NCBI RefSeq assembly: GCF_025685425.1
Contig: NZ_JAGTAS010000023.1
Location: 1 to 64,000, forward strand
Reading direction: 5' to 3'
Source of the DNA: Terriglobus albidus
GTDB lineage: Bacteria; Acidobacteriota; Terriglobia; Terriglobales; Acidobacteriaceae
DNA length: 64,000 nucleotides
The notes under the pieces were generated by a model. It was not told the DNA's origin. It ran no database searches and saw nothing but the letters and a program-made list of their open reading frames with translations. This document shows positions 46,750 to 56,105 of the stretch, piece by piece. Within the stretch, counting starts at the first letter, position 1, and each line of letters starts with the position of its first letter. Both the position numbers and the translations under genes were made by a program.

Positions 46750-49700
46750 ATCTCTCGGCTCCAGCGATTCGACGTCCTATTGCAACCATCCTGTTGACGG
46801 CGGCGATTGCGATCGCAGGATCACTGGCGTTTCGTGTGTTGCCTGTTTCGCCGCTGCCGCAGATTGATTCGCCGACGATCTCCATCAACGCGAGTCTTCC
46901 TGGGGCATCGCCGGAGGTGATGGCGGCGGCCGTGGCCACTCCTTTGGAACGGCAGTTCGGGCACATCGCCGGCATTACCGAGATGGTCAGCCAGAGCTCT
47001 ACCGGATCGGCAACCATCTCGCTGCAGTTCGAGCTTGGCCGTGACATCAATGCTGCAGCGCGTGATGTGCAGGCGGCCATCAGTGCGGCCCGCACTTACC
47101 TGCCGACAAACATGCCCTCGAATCCGACGTACCGCAAGGTCAACTCGGCAGACCGGCCCATCGCCATCCTGGGACTAACCTCGAGCTCTGCCTCGAAGGG
47201 AGCGATGTACGACTCCGCCTCGACCATCCTGGCACAGAAGCTCTCGCAGATTCAGGGTGTAGGCCAGGTCACGGTCGGGGGTTCGTCGCTGCCTGCGGTG
47301 CGGGTTGAGATCAACCCGATGCAGCTTGAGCACTACGGTTTGAAGCTGAGTGATGTTGCGACCTTCCTGCAGAACCAGAACGCACATACACCGACGGGCA
47401 GCATCGCCGATGGCCACACCACCAGCTACATCACGGTCAATGATCAGCTGTCGAAAGCCGCGGACTACAAGCCGCTGATTGTCAGCACGAAGAACGGCGC
47501 CGCCGTAAGGCTGGAAGATATCGCCGATGTTGTGGACTCCACCGAGAGCACCCGCTCGGGCGGCTACATCAACGGGAACGATTCCGTTAGCATCATCGTC
47601 TTCAAGCAGCCCGGCTCGAACATCATCGATACGGTCGACAAGATCAAGGCGGAGATGCCCGCCATGCAGTTGGCCATCCCGGCATCGCAGCGCCTACAGC
47701 TCGTGCTGGACTCCACGACCACCATCCGCGCTTCGCTGCATGACGTCGAGAAGACGATGATGATCTCCATCGTTCTGGTGATCCTGGTGGTCTTCGTCTT
47801 CTTGCGGAACTGGCGGGCAACGCTGATCCCGGGCATTGCTGTGCCGGTCTCGCTGATCGGCACCTTTGCCGTGATGTATCTGCTGGGCTACTCGCTGGAT
47901 AATCTCTCGCTTATGGCGCTGACCATCTCTACCGGCTTTGTGATCGACGACGCCATCGTAGTGATGGAGAACATCACCCGGTACATCGAAGAGGGTATCG
48001 AGCCGAAGCAGGCAGCCCTGCTGGGAGCCAAAGAGATCGGCTTCACGGTGCTATCCATCACGGCATCGCTGTTGGCTGTTTTCATCCCCATCCTGATGAT
48101 GGGCGGCATCATCGGCCGTCTGTTTCGCGAATTTGCCGTGACATTGTCGCTGGCGATTCTGATCTCGATGGTGCTATCGCTTACGACGACGCCCATGCTC
48201 TGCTCGCTCCTGCTGAAGCACGAAAAGGACGAGAAGCATGGCAGGCTCTACCGCCTGGTGGAGCGCGCATTTGATGCACTGGTGCGTGGATACGGGCGCA
48301 GCCTGCGCTGGGTGATCCGCGATCATGCCTGGCTGATCCTGGGCCTGTTCTGCGTGACGGCTGCGATGAATGTCACGTATCTCACCCGGGTGCAGAAAGG
48401 ATTTTTCCCGACGCAGGATACCGGCGCGCTGATGGGTGGACTTCGCGGACCGCAGGATGCCTCCTTCGACATGATGGACAAGGCACTGAAGAAAGCCGTC
48501 GCTATCGTACGTGCCGATCCGGCGGTGCAGAACGTCGTGGGTTTTACGGGTGGCCAGGGAACGACGAACGGCGGCTTTATGTTTATCGCACTGAAGCCGC
48601 TGGAGCAGCGTCACATCAGCGCGGCTGATGTGGTCAATCGCCTGCGGCCGAAGCTTGCAGCGGTGAAAGAAGCTCAGACCTTCCTGATGGCAGCGCAGGA
48701 TTTGCGCGTTGGCGGGCGCCAGTCGAATGCGCAGTATCAGTACACTCTGCAGGCAGACACGACGGCGGACCTGAAGACCTATGTCCCAAAGCTCTACCTC
48801 GCGATGAGGAAGCTGCCGTCGATCACCGATGTCGATACAGACCTGCAGTCCGGAGGACTTGAGGCCTATCTGACCTTCGACCGGTTGACTGCGGCCCGGC
48901 TGGGCATTACACCGTCGGATATCGATAATGTGCTGAACTATTCGTTCTCGCAGGCGCAGCCATCGACCATCTACAAGGCGCTGAATCAGTATCACGTCGT
49001 GCTGGAAGCGCAGCCGCAGTTTTCACTGAGTCCTGATGCGCTACGCAGTACCTACGTGCAGACCGGCTCCGGTTCTGTACCGATGGCGGCGATTACCAGC
49101 TATAAACCGCTGACCGGCCCGCTGTCGGTCAATCACAGCGGTCTCTATCCGTCGTCTACTCTCTCCTTCAACCTGGCGCCCGGATCGTCATTGAGCGATG
49201 CGACCGTGCAGATTCATAATCTGGAAAACTCGCTCCATATTCCGACCAGCGTTCACGGAACCTTCTCGGGAACGGCGGAGCAGTACCAGGCCTCGTTGAA
49301 GACCGAGCCTCTGCTGATTGCCACTGCAATCTTCGCCATCTACATCGTACTGGGCATGCTCTACGAGAGCTTCATCCACCCCATCACCATCCTGACAACG
49401 CTGCCCTCGGCATCACTGGGCGCAGTTATCACGCTGGTGCTCTTCAATGCGGAGCTGGATGTCATCTCGCTGATTGGCATCATCCTGCTGATCGGTATTG
49501 TGAAGAAGAATGCGATCATGATGATCGACTTCGCGCTGCAGATGGAGCGCGAGCGCAGCATGGAGACGGAAGACGCCATTCTGGAAGCATGTATGCTGCG
49601 CTTCCGGCCTATCCTGATGACCACTGCCGCGGCGTTCTTCGGAGCAGTTCCTCTGGCCTTCGGCACTGGCATCGGCTCGGAGCTACGCCGCCCTCTGGGA

Positions 49701-49862
49701 CTCACCATTCTGGGCGGACTGCTGGTCAGCCAGGTGCTCACTCTGTACACCACACCCGTGATCTACCTCTTCCTCGATCGCCTGCGGAAGCGCTTCTCAC
49801 GTAAGGCTGTAGCCGGAAGCTCTACCTCTCATCTCACGCCCCAAAGCCAGGAGGCTCAATGA
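46746..49862 (+). CDS. MdtC-like RND permease (RND system 4)
   Basis: A 1038-residue paralogue of the preceding permease, with an ATGA overlap. It starts [22 protein letters not shown]4 is [17 protein letters not shown] and TM10 [18 protein letters not shown]. Both periplasmic loops are of normal length. The pair of permeases behind one adaptor is the MdtABC/MuxABC arrangement, whose known substrates include bile salts, aminocoumarins and flavonoid-like compounds in other bacteria. Which partner carries substrate is unknown here. Confidence 0.92.
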   Translation: MNLSAPAIRRPIATILLTAAIAIAGSLAFRVLPVSPLPQIDSPTISINASLPGASPEVMAAAVATPLERQFGHIAGITEMVSQSSTGSATISLQFELGRDINAAARDVQAAISAARTYLPTNMPSNPTYRKVNSADRPIAILGLTSSSASKGAMYDSASTILAQKLSQIQGVGQVTVGGSSLPAVRVEINPMQLEHYGLKLSDVATFLQNQNAHTPTGSIADGHTTSYITVNDQLSKAADYKPLIVSTKNGAAVRLEDIADVVDSTESTRSGGYINGNDSVSIIVFKQPGSNIIDTVDKIKAEMPAMQLAIPASQRLQLVLDSTTTIRASLHDVEKTMMISIVLVILVVFVFLRNWRATLIPGIAVPVSLIGTFAVMYLLGYSLDNLSLMALTISTGFVIDDAIVVMENITRYIEEGIEPKQAALLGAKEIGFTVLSITASLLAVFIPILMMGGIIGRLFREFAVTLSLAILISMVLSLTTTPMLCSLLLKHEKDEKHGRLYRLVERAFDALVRGYGRSLRWVIRDHAWLILGLFCVTAAMNVTYLTRVQKGFFPTQDTGALMGGLRGPQDASFDMMDKALKKAVAIVRADPAVQNVVGFTGGQGTTNGGFMFIALKPLEQRHISAADVVNRLRPKLAAVKEAQTFLMAAQDLRVGGRQSNAQYQYTLQADTTADLKTYVPKLYLAMRKLPSITDVDTDLQSGGLEAYLTFDRLTAARLGITPSDIDNVLNYSFSQAQPSTIYKALNQYHVVLEAQPQFSLSPDALRSTYVQTGSGSVPMAAITSYKPLTGPLSVNHSGLYPSSTLSFNLAPGSSLSDATVQIHNLENSLHIPTSVHGTFSGTAEQYQASLKTEPLLIATAIFAIYIVLGMLYESFIHPITILTTLPSASLGAVITLVLFNAELDVISLIGIILLIGIVKKNAIMMIDFALQMERERSMETEDAILEACMLRFRPILMTTAAAFFGAVPLAFGTGIGSELRRPLGLTILGGLLVSQVLTLYTTPVIYLFLDRLRKRFSRKAVAGSSTSHLTPQSQEAQ

Positions 49863-51370
49863 ATCCCCCTTTTATTTCCCACTCCTCTCGACTCGCCGGG
49901 TTGCGTGATGTCCTCTGCATGGTTGTAATTGCGGCTCTGGTGACCGGTTGCCGCGTGGGACCCAAGTATGTCCGTCCAGATATGCCGACCGCCCCCGCAG
50001 TGACTTATAAGGAGAACGCCGCCGGATCGGCCGATGCACAGCTCAATGGATGGAAGCAGGCGAACCCTTCCGATGCCATGATTCGCGGCAAGTGGTGGGA
50101 GGTCTTTCAGGACCAGCAACTCAACTCGCTGGAAGAGCGGCTGAATATCAATAACCAGAACATCAAGCAGTACTTTGAAAATTACATGGCGGCGCGCGCG
50201 GTGGTACGTAATGCGCGCGCCTCGCTCTTCCCATCCGCAACCATAGGACCCTCGGTCAGCGCGCAAGGGACAGGGACGTCGAGCACGGCGCGTCTCTCGA
50301 CCAGCTCGTCCAGCCAGAGCTATGAGCTCTCAGGCTCGGCGTCGTGGGAACCAGATCTCTTCGGTTCCATCCGCAGCAATATCAGTGCACAGAAGAATGC
50401 GGCCCAGGTTTCGGCGGCGGATCTTGCGAACGAGACATTGAGCGAGCAGGCATCGCTGGCCGAGTACTACTTTGAGATACGTGGTCAGGACTCGCTGCAG
50501 GTGCTCTACAACAGCACCATCGAACAGTACAAAGAGTCACTGCGCATGACGCAGAGCCTCTTCCAGACAGGTATCGATTCTGAACAGGACGTCGTTCAGG
50601 CGGAGACGACACTGCATACTGCCGAGGCCAATGCAGTGGCTGTGGCAACTACCCGTGCGCAGTATGAGCACGCGATTGCATTGTTGCTGGGCGAATCGGC
50701 TTCGAGCTTCAGCCTGCCCGCATCCCCGATTGATGTGCATGTGCCGTACATTCCGACGGGACTGCCATCACAGCTTCTGGAGCGCAGGCCTGACATCGCA
50801 GCCGCCGAGCGGACGGTGGCACAGTCGAATGCGGTGATTGGTGTCTACAAGGCAGCGTATTTCCCGACGGTCTCGCTCTCGGGCAGTGGAGGAACGCAGT
50901 CTTCGACGATCTCGAACCTGGTGTCGACGAGTGCATTGTTCTGGTCATTGGGTGCGAGCGCGACGGAGACGATTATCGACTTCGGCGCGCGCCGCGCGAA
51001 TGTCCAGCGGTACGAGGCGCAGTACCGTGCGAATGTTGCAGCCTACAGGCAGACGGTGCTCAACGCGTTCAAAGAGGTAGAGGACTACCTGGTGGCGAGC
51101 CGCCAGCTTGCGGAACAGGCAGAAAAGCAGCAGCGTGCGGTGGATTCTTCGTCACACTACCTGAGCCTGGCGGATACGCGTTACAAGACTGGCGTCGATT
51201 CTTATCTCAACGTCATCACGGCGCAAACCAGCCTGCTGAGCAATCGCCAGTCGCTGGTGCAGGTCCAGACACAACAGATGACATCGGCGGTACAGTTGAT
51301 CGCCTCTCTTGGCGGCGGTTGGAACGCACAGGATCTCCCGACAGAAGCAGCCGTGGCAAAGAAGCCATGA
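49859..51370 (+). CDS. NodT-family outer membrane lipoprotein (RND system 4)
   Basis: A 503-residue OprM/NodT outer-membrane channel. VTGCRVGPKYVRP holds the lipobox Cys and the family xVGPxY motif. A central GLPSQLLERRPDIAAAERTV and a terminal YKTGVDSYLNVITAQTSLL are standard. Ser-rich loops (TGTSSTARLSTSSSSQSYEL) lie in the channel part. It overlaps the MdtC-like gene by ATGA and is the fourth gene of the operon adaptor-permease-permease-channel. Confidence 0.9.
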   Translation: MNPPFISHSSRLAGLRDVLCMVVIAALVTGCRVGPKYVRPDMPTAPAVTYKENAAGSADAQLNGWKQANPSDAMIRGKWWEVFQDQQLNSLEERLNINNQNIKQYFENYMAARAVVRNARASLFPSATIGPSVSAQGTGTSSTARLSTSSSSQSYELSGSASWEPDLFGSIRSNISAQKNAAQVSAADLANETLSEQASLAEYYFEIRGQDSLQVLYNSTIEQYKESLRMTQSLFQTGIDSEQDVVQAETTLHTAEANAVAVATTRAQYEHAIALLLGESASSFSLPASPIDVHVPYIPTGLPSQLLERRPDIAAAERTVAQSNAVIGVYKAAYFPTVSLSGSGGTQSSTISNLVSTSALFWSLGASATETIIDFGARRANVQRYEAQYRANVAAYRQTVLNAFKEVEDYLVASRQLAEQAEKQQRAVDSSSHYLSLADTRYKTGVDSYLNVITAQTSLLSNRQSLVQVQTQQMTSAVQLIASLGGGWNAQDLPTEAAVAKKP

Positions 51371-51706
51371 GGAGCAAGACATGTGTTACGTCTTTTACCC
51401 GTTGAAGCAGGATGAGATTCTACGAACGTGAAACCCATCTATACAGTGCATCCCGTTTCGCACTGCAAGTGCGAATGCCGTGCTTAAGGGGACGGCTTCA
51501 GCCGTCCCATGCCGGGCCAGCAAAGAACGCGGCTTTAAGCCGCTGAGGTCATCGCCATCACACGGTGCCTCAGCGGCTAAAGCCGCGATTATTTTTGTAG
51601 CTGTTTCGCACGGCTGAAGCCATGCCCTTAACAAGACATTCGCACCTGCGGTGCGAAATGGCTGCGCCATGCGCAACATATTTGCCGCGAGCTATACGGC
51701 AAAGCC
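51371..51706. repeat. Intergenic repeat block
   Basis: It holds CTTAAGGGGACGGCTTCAGC (51484-51503), a CGGCTTTAAGCCGCTGAGGTC module (51531-51551) and its inverted partner (CCTCAGCGGCTAAAGCCGCG, 51569-51588), and the CATTCGCACCTGCGGTGCGA module (51637-51656). The modules match those at the left window edge and 27.5 kb. No gene is visible. Confidence 0.65.
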
Positions 51707-52666
51707 CTACTTGTTTATCCCCGTACTGCTCCGCCGGAACCGATTCACATACTCACCCGCCGTTACCCCCAGCACGCGAAGGAACGTACGCCGCATCGCA
51801 TCGGCGGACCTGAAACCACAGGCATCCGCAATCTCCTTCAATCCCATCGACGAACTATCGATCATCTGCTGTGCAGCTTCGACCCGCATGCGGTCGACGA
51901 ACTGTCCCGGATTCATTCGCGTCTCGCGCAGGCAAACGCGGGTGAAGTTGCGTGCACTCATTCCCATTCGCTCCGCAAGCTTTTCGACAGTGAGGTCTTC
52001 GCGCAGATGCTCCAGCATCCAGACCTGCAGTTCACGCAGCGGCTGAGAGGTCACCGCCTGATGCGAAAGCATGTGGCTGTACTGCGATTGCCCGCCCGGC
52101 CGCACCAGGAACATGACCAGGAAGCGAGCTACCCGCAGTGCGGCTTCATGGCCGTGGTCTTCTTCGATAAGCGCAAGGCACAGATCGATACCGGCGGTGA
52201 TGCCGGCGGAGGTATAGATCGGTCCGTCCTTCAGGAAGATGGATTCGGCTTTTACCGTGACCTCAGGAAACTCCTTGGCGAGCCGGTCACAGAAGTTCCA
52301 GTGCGTGACAGCGTTTCTACCATTCAGGAGACCGGCTTGGGCGAGTAGGAAGGCCCCGGTGCAGATGGCGGCAACACGTCTTGCTTTGGCGCCCGCTTCG
52401 CCGATCCACGCAATGAAGTCTTTGTCGTAGATGCCGTTCTCCGCTCCGGGTCCACCGACAACAATCAGCGTGTCGATCCTTCCGCTGATCTCATGAATGG
52501 GGATGGCATTGGTAAGGCCGAAGCCACGATGAGTTGGGAGTGTGTCGCCGTCTCCTGGATGAGCCAGTTGCACCTCATATCCAGGGACATTGCTGAAGAC
52601 CTCCAGCGGTCCGGCGACATCGAGAATCTGCACCGGGGGAGGACCGACGATCACAACTTTCCTCAT
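51707..52666 (-). CDS. GlxA-family AraC-type transcriptional regulator
   Basis: A 319-residue regulator with an N-terminal DJ-1/PfpI-like domain (PPPVQILDVAGPLEVFSNVPG, in part) with the nucleophile-elbow Cys in AAICTGAFLLAQAG (near residue 103). The C-terminal AraC HTH pair is LTVEKLAERMGMSARNFTRV and LKEIADACGFRSADAMRRTF. GlxA-type regulators often respond to amino-acid or quaternary-amine metabolites; the effector here is unknown. No ribosome site is evident before the ATG. It lies opposite and close to the next gene without an obvious shared operator. Confidence 0.88.
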   Translation of the reverse strand: MRKVVIVGPPPVQILDVAGPLEVFSNVPGYEVQLAHPGDGDTLPTHRGFGLTNAIPIHEISGRIDTLIVVGGPGAENGIYDKDFIAWIGEAGAKARRVAAICTGAFLLAQAGLLNGRNAVTHWNFCDRLAKEFPEVTVKAESIFLKDGPIYTSAGITAGIDLCLALIEEDHGHEAALRVARFLVMFLVRPGGQSQYSHMLSHQAVTSQPLRELQVWMLEHLREDLTVEKLAERMGMSARNFTRVCLRETRMNPGQFVDRMRVEAAQQMIDSSSMGLKEIADACGFRSADAMRRTFLRVLGVTAGEYVNRFRRSSTGINK

Positions 52667-52749
52667 ACAGCGATTCTAACGAACGCGGTATGAGCTTCCA
52701 ACCTCACGATAATGCCATCGAGAGGGCCGGCTTAGCAGCAGGCTATAAC

Positions 52750-53403
52750 TTAGCCTCGCCACATGGAGTCGCGGATCACACTGCAGAAGTTGCCACGCTT
52801 AAAGTTTGGGTCCTTGTCCGCGAGTACGTCGGCCTTCACGTTGCCGAACGTAGTCTCCGGCTTGTGGTGGATGCCGTCGTAGAAGGCCTGAAGAATGTCT
52901 TCTTTGAAGTGCGGTGTGCGTGGAAAGGCGCTGACCACCGCTTCGCGGTCGGCATCAGCAAAGCTGGTGTAGTCGATGCCAAGTACGTCCATCTCAACGC
53001 CCGCCGTCACCAGAGCAACGACCGGATGCATGTACTGCGGAATACCGGGTGTGGTGTGCAGCGCAATGGCTGTCCATACCTGATTGATCTCCTGTTCGGG
53101 GAGCTTATAGCTGCGCAGAAACTTGCGGGCAGCATTGGCTCCGTCTACCTCAAAGCGGTCGTGAGGGCTGCTGTGGGAAGGCATCAGGCCGATGTCATGG
53201 AACATCGCACCCGCATAGAGAAGCTCAGGATCGAAGCTCAATCCGCGGCGCTTACCAGCGAGCGCGCCAAAGAGATAAACGCGGCTGGAGTGATTGAAGA
53301 GCAGCGGCGTCTCGGTGTCGCGAATGAAGGTCGTAATCTCTTGCGCGAGTTTGCTGTCGGGGATAGTGATTCCGGAGATGGTGGGCAAGGTGCCGGTGGT
53401 CAT
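52750..53403 (-). CDS. HD-domain hydrolase, cyanamide hydratase-like
   Basis: A 217-residue HD-superfamily protein. His in FNHSSRVYLFG and the metal-binding FHDIGLMPSH (HD near residues 68-70), followed by ANAARKFLRSY, VWTAIALHTT and VTAGVEMDVLG, match the Ddi2/cyanamide-hydratase-like group. Those enzymes bind zinc or iron and hydrate nitriles, and many family members have no known substrate. AGGAGGT lies 8 bp before the ATG. It is adjacent to, and on the same strand as, the GlxA-type gene. Confidence 0.8.
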   Translation of the reverse strand: MTTGTLPTISGITIPDSKLAQEITTFIRDTETPLLFNHSSRVYLFGALAGKRRGLSFDPELLYAGAMFHDIGLMPSHSSPHDRFEVDGANAARKFLRSYKLPEQEINQVWTAIALHTTPGIPQYMHPVVALVTAGVEMDVLGIDYTSFADADREAVVSAFPRTPHFKEDILQAFYDGIHHKPETTFGNVKADVLADKDPNFKRGNFCSVIRDSMWRG

Positions 53404-53689
53404 AATCTGCTACCTCCTGCTCTCAAACCTAGAGCCGGCAAGCGTTGGATGCCACGACATAATCACAGCAATTTCGGACACGGGATAATAGCTAAGTGCT
53501 TGGAAGGATGGGTGGGAGCCGTGGGCTTCAGCCCACGGTCTATATGGCTTTTAATGAAGTGGGCTTTAGCCCTGGGCCTTCCTCCTGACGGATGCAAATG
53601 CCCAGGGCTAAAAGCCCATCGTTCTAGTTGTCTCAAATCATCGGGCTGAAGCCCGATGCTCCCACCCATCCCAAAAGAAAATGGAGGGA
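53404..53689. repeat. Intergenic repeat block
   Basis: It holds GTGGGAGCCGTGGGCTTCAG, then a TGGGCTTTAGCCC module and its inverted GGGCTAAAAGCCC partner (53560-53618), and CGGGCTGAAGCCCGATGCTC (53641-53660). They are sisters of the modules at 13.6, 13.95 and 20.3 kb. Confidence 0.65.
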
Positions 53690-54340
53690 TTACTCCGGGA
53701 GTACAGGATGTCTTCTCAACCACAACTCAATGACGACCGTATTGATGGAAAAGCCGATCCAAAAGGCGATGCCGAAGAACTGTTGCGGTGTCATATGGGT
53801 CAGCCGGCTGGTCGCAAAGAATACGCCCATGACCGGCCGCGTCGTCGCAATCCCCAGCAGGATGCCCATGGCGCGCAGCAGCCATCGGCCTGCCAATGGA
53901 AACGCTTTGGAACTCCATAGCAGAAACGACCGTGTCAGGCAGAAGAGATAGAGCGTGTTGAAGAACAACACCGCGGAGCGCTCGATGAGGCCTCCGACCG
54001 GATGCCCACTCATCGCATAGGCAGTGATGCCGACGACAAACCCCAGTGCATAGACAGCGACTTCCAGGCCGCGACGCCTTCCAGGTCGGCGACGCAGAAC
54101 GAGCGGCAGCAACAGCACCAACGCTCCCGCGGGAAGAATATGCGCCAGCGTAAGTGCCTTGCGGCTCATGAACGCTTCTTCCACACTCACCATCATGGGC
54201 GGCGCATTGCGAGCCGGCGTCAGGTAGGAGACGACACGGCGCGTCACCACGGCGATGGCGATGACGATGCAGAACCAGAAAAAGATCCGCAGCCATCGTG
54301 GAAACCGTGTTGTGGATGAAGACAGGGGCACGGTCGACAT
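53690..54340 (-). CDS. DUF2306-like multi-pass membrane protein
   Basis: A 216-residue membrane protein with about six spans. The LAHILPAGALVLLLPLVLRRR and VYALGFVVGITAYAMSGHPV segments (in part) resemble DUF2306 family proteins, which are predicted membrane proteins of unknown role. It is divergent from a TetR gene, with a palindrome in the shared region, and may be its target. Start: ATG at 54340; a GTG three codons earlier is possible. Confidence 0.6.
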   Translation of the reverse strand: MSTVPLSSSTTRFPRWLRIFFWFCIVIAIAVVTRRVVSYLTPARNAPPMMVSVEEAFMSRKALTLAHILPAGALVLLLPLVLRRRPGRRRGLEVAVYALGFVVGITAYAMSGHPVGGLIERSAVLFFNTLYLFCLTRSFLLWSSKAFPLAGRWLLRAMGILLGIATTRPVMGVFFATSRLTHMTPQQFFGIAFWIGFSINTVVIELWLRRHPVLPE

Positions 54341-54359
54341 GGACAGCACTCTAGTATTT

Positions 54360-54373
54360 CAATAGACGTATTG
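54360..54373. promoter_or_regulatory. Putative TetR operator
   Basis: Perfect palindrome CAATA-GACG-TATTG in the region shared by the divergent membrane-protein and TetR genes. Its right arm overlaps the -35 box of a TTGTCC, 17 bp, TAGAAT promoter for the TetR gene. Confidence 0.55.
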
Positions 54374-54399
54374 TCCAGTTAAATATTAGTCTCTAGAAT
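54371..54399 (+). promoter_or_regulatory. Candidate sigma-70 promoter of the TetR gene
   Basis: TTGTCC, 17 bp, TAGAAT. The -10 box ends 6 bp before the ATG at 54406, so the transcript would be leaderless or nearly so. It overlaps the palindrome at 54360-54373. Confidence 0.5.
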
Positions 54400-54405
54400 A
54401 TCTCC

Positions 54406-55020
54406 ATGCCGCCCCGACGACCGCCGCCCGTGAAACGTCCGTACACGCTTGGGCAGCGCGCGTTGCAATCTGACACGACACGCGAGCGGGTGTTGCGAAC
54501 GGCGCGAAAGCTGTTGGAGAAGGGTGGCGCGGCCGAGTTCACCATGGAGAATCTCTCGGCGAAGAGCGGCGTCTCGCGGCAGACGCTGAACAACCTCTTT
54601 GGCAATAAGGAAGGCATCATCACGGCACTTTTCGATCAGATCGCGCTGGGCGCCGGTATTGAGGAGATGCGTCAGGTGATGCATGGAACCGATGCACGCA
54701 CTGCAGTGCGTGGGTTTGTGCGTGTGTTTACACGGTTCTGGCGCAACGAACGTGTGCTGATCCGCCGCATACACGGCATCGCCGCCCTCGATCTCGCATT
54801 TGGCCAGGCCGTCTTATCCCGGTACGCACGCCGTCGTGGGGCAGCCGAAGTGCTCGCCACCCGTTTTGCAAGCGCGATGGCGCTGCCACCCAGCGAAGCG
54901 GCCGCAGCTCTCTACACCTTCACTTCGTTCGAGTTCTTCGACATCTTCGTCTCCGAGGGTATGACGGAGGACGATGCCGTGGAGCAAATGGTGCGCCTGG
55001 CAGAGCGGATCTTGATTTAG
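54406..55020 (+). CDS. TetR-family regulator
   Basis: A 204-residue regulator with a long, basic, Pro-rich N-terminal extension (PPRRPPPVKRPYTLGQ) before the TetR domain. The HTH is LSAKSGVSRQTLNNLFGNKE (about 49-68). The C-terminal half is helical with an acidic end (SEGMTEDDAVEQMVRLAERI). It is divergent from a DUF2306-like membrane gene, with a palindrome between them. No effector can be named. Confidence 0.85.
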   Translation: MPPRRPPPVKRPYTLGQRALQSDTTRERVLRTARKLLEKGGAAEFTMENLSAKSGVSRQTLNNLFGNKEGIITALFDQIALGAGIEEMRQVMHGTDARTAVRGFVRVFTRFWRNERVLIRRIHGIAALDLAFGQAVLSRYARRRGAAEVLATRFASAMALPPSEAAAALYTFTSFEFFDIFVSEGMTEDDAVEQMVRLAERILI

Positions 55021-55180
55021 GGGCGAATTTTTTGATGTTTATACTGCCGGGTGCCCCACCCTCGCAACGCTAGGGTGGGTTTGGAATACCCAAATTTCTT
55101 ACAAAGAGGCAAGCAGGCAAAAAGTAGCCTGCCGCCCTTCCGCGTCGGCAGGCTAAGCGAAGAGTGCCCGGAGGTCCGAG
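55021..55180. repeat. GGGTGCCCCACCCT-type repeat and flanking spacer
   Basis: The module GGGTGCCCCACCCTCGCAAC..TAGGGTGGG occurs at 55051-55079. A TAGCCTGCCG...CGGCAGGCTA hairpin (55126-55155) follows and may act as a terminator for the converging genes, although its T-tract is missing. Confidence 0.55.
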
Positions 55181-55345
55181 TTACGGGCTCCTCTTCAAAA
55201 CCCCGGCCAGAATGATGGTGATGACCAGGAGAAAGAGAAAGGCGAGCAGGCTCGCTCCGATCCTGTAAAGCCACGGAAAGGAGTATTTCGATCTTCGCCG
55301 TGAAGAGCGTCTGCGGTTCCTCGCAGACCTGGCTTGATCACTCAT
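55181..55345 (-). CDS. Small Arg-rich single-span membrane protein
   Basis: A 54-residue frame with an Arg/Ser-rich start (SARNRRRSSRRRSK), one strong membrane helix (LLAFLFLLVITIILAGVL) and a short basic end. It starts 7 bp after the stop codon of the truncated RND permease on the same strand, so it may be the last cistron of the old RND operon. The ribosome site is weak (GACGAG). Positive-inside topology puts the N-terminus in the cytoplasm. Its coding status rests on composition and position only. I know no family for it. Confidence 0.45.
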   Translation of the reverse strand: MSDQARSARNRRRSSRRRSKYSFPWLYRIGASLLAFLFLLVITIILAGVLKRSP

Positions 55346-55352
55346 CTCGTCG

Positions 55353-56105
55353 TCAATTCATAAATTCGGTTTCCACCGCGGGCAGTACATCCTCCTCACG
55401 TGCGGTCCAGACATAAAGGGTTGGCATCAGGAAGACACTGATGAGCAACGCGGCAATCAATCCGCCGACGATCACGATGGCGAAGGGTCTTTGCGAGTCC
55501 GATCCGATGCCTCGCGACATAGCTGCGGGCAGAAGTCCGAGCGTTGCCACCAGCATGGTCATCATGATGGGGCGCAGCCGCAGCACGGCGCCTTCGATGG
55601 CCGACTCTTCGACAGACGCTCCGCGCGCACGGAGCTGATTGATGTACTCCAGCATGATGACGCCGGTCTGCACCGAGACTCCAAAGAGAGCCAGGAAGCC
55701 CACCCCGGAGGAGACGCTGAAGTGAGTTCCGGTAAGCAGCAGCGCCAGCAGGCCGCCGATGGGCGCCATGGCAACATTCGCCAGAATGAGCATCGCCCAC
55801 TTGAACGACTTGAACATTGCGTACAGGATGAAAAAGATCAGCATCACCGTGATGGGCAGCACGATCATCAGCCGCTTGTTGGCGCGCTTCTGGCTCTCGT
55901 ATTCACCGGCCCAGTCGATGTGATATCCCGGCGGAAGCTTAACTTGCTTATTGACTTTGGCAATGGCCTCTTCGACCGTACTGCCAAGGTCGCGGCCACG
56001 GACGCTGTACTTCACTGCGATATAGCGCTGCTGGCCTTCGCGATAGATGGCCTCGGCGCCGTCGACCGTCTGCACCTTGGAGAAGATCGCGACTGTCGAA
56101 CTGCG
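55353..56105 (-). pseudogene. 5'-truncated RND permease (CusA/CzcA-like), last ~250 residues
   Basis: The open frame keeps only the C-terminal quarter of an RND permease: the second porter loop end (VQTVDGAEAIYREGQQRYIA, GRDLGSTVEEAIAKVNKQV) and TM8-12, including FGVSVQTGVIMLEYINQLRA and ALLISVFLMPTLYV. HME-type wording (QTGVIMLEY replacing KKNAIL) and the GRDLGS motif indicate CusA/CzcA-like ancestry. Upstream of about 56105 the same frame encodes no RND sequence and antisense to it lies a histidine kinase. About three quarters of the gene is missing. A longer open frame to 56381 is a chimera and not a real gene. Confidence 0.82.
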
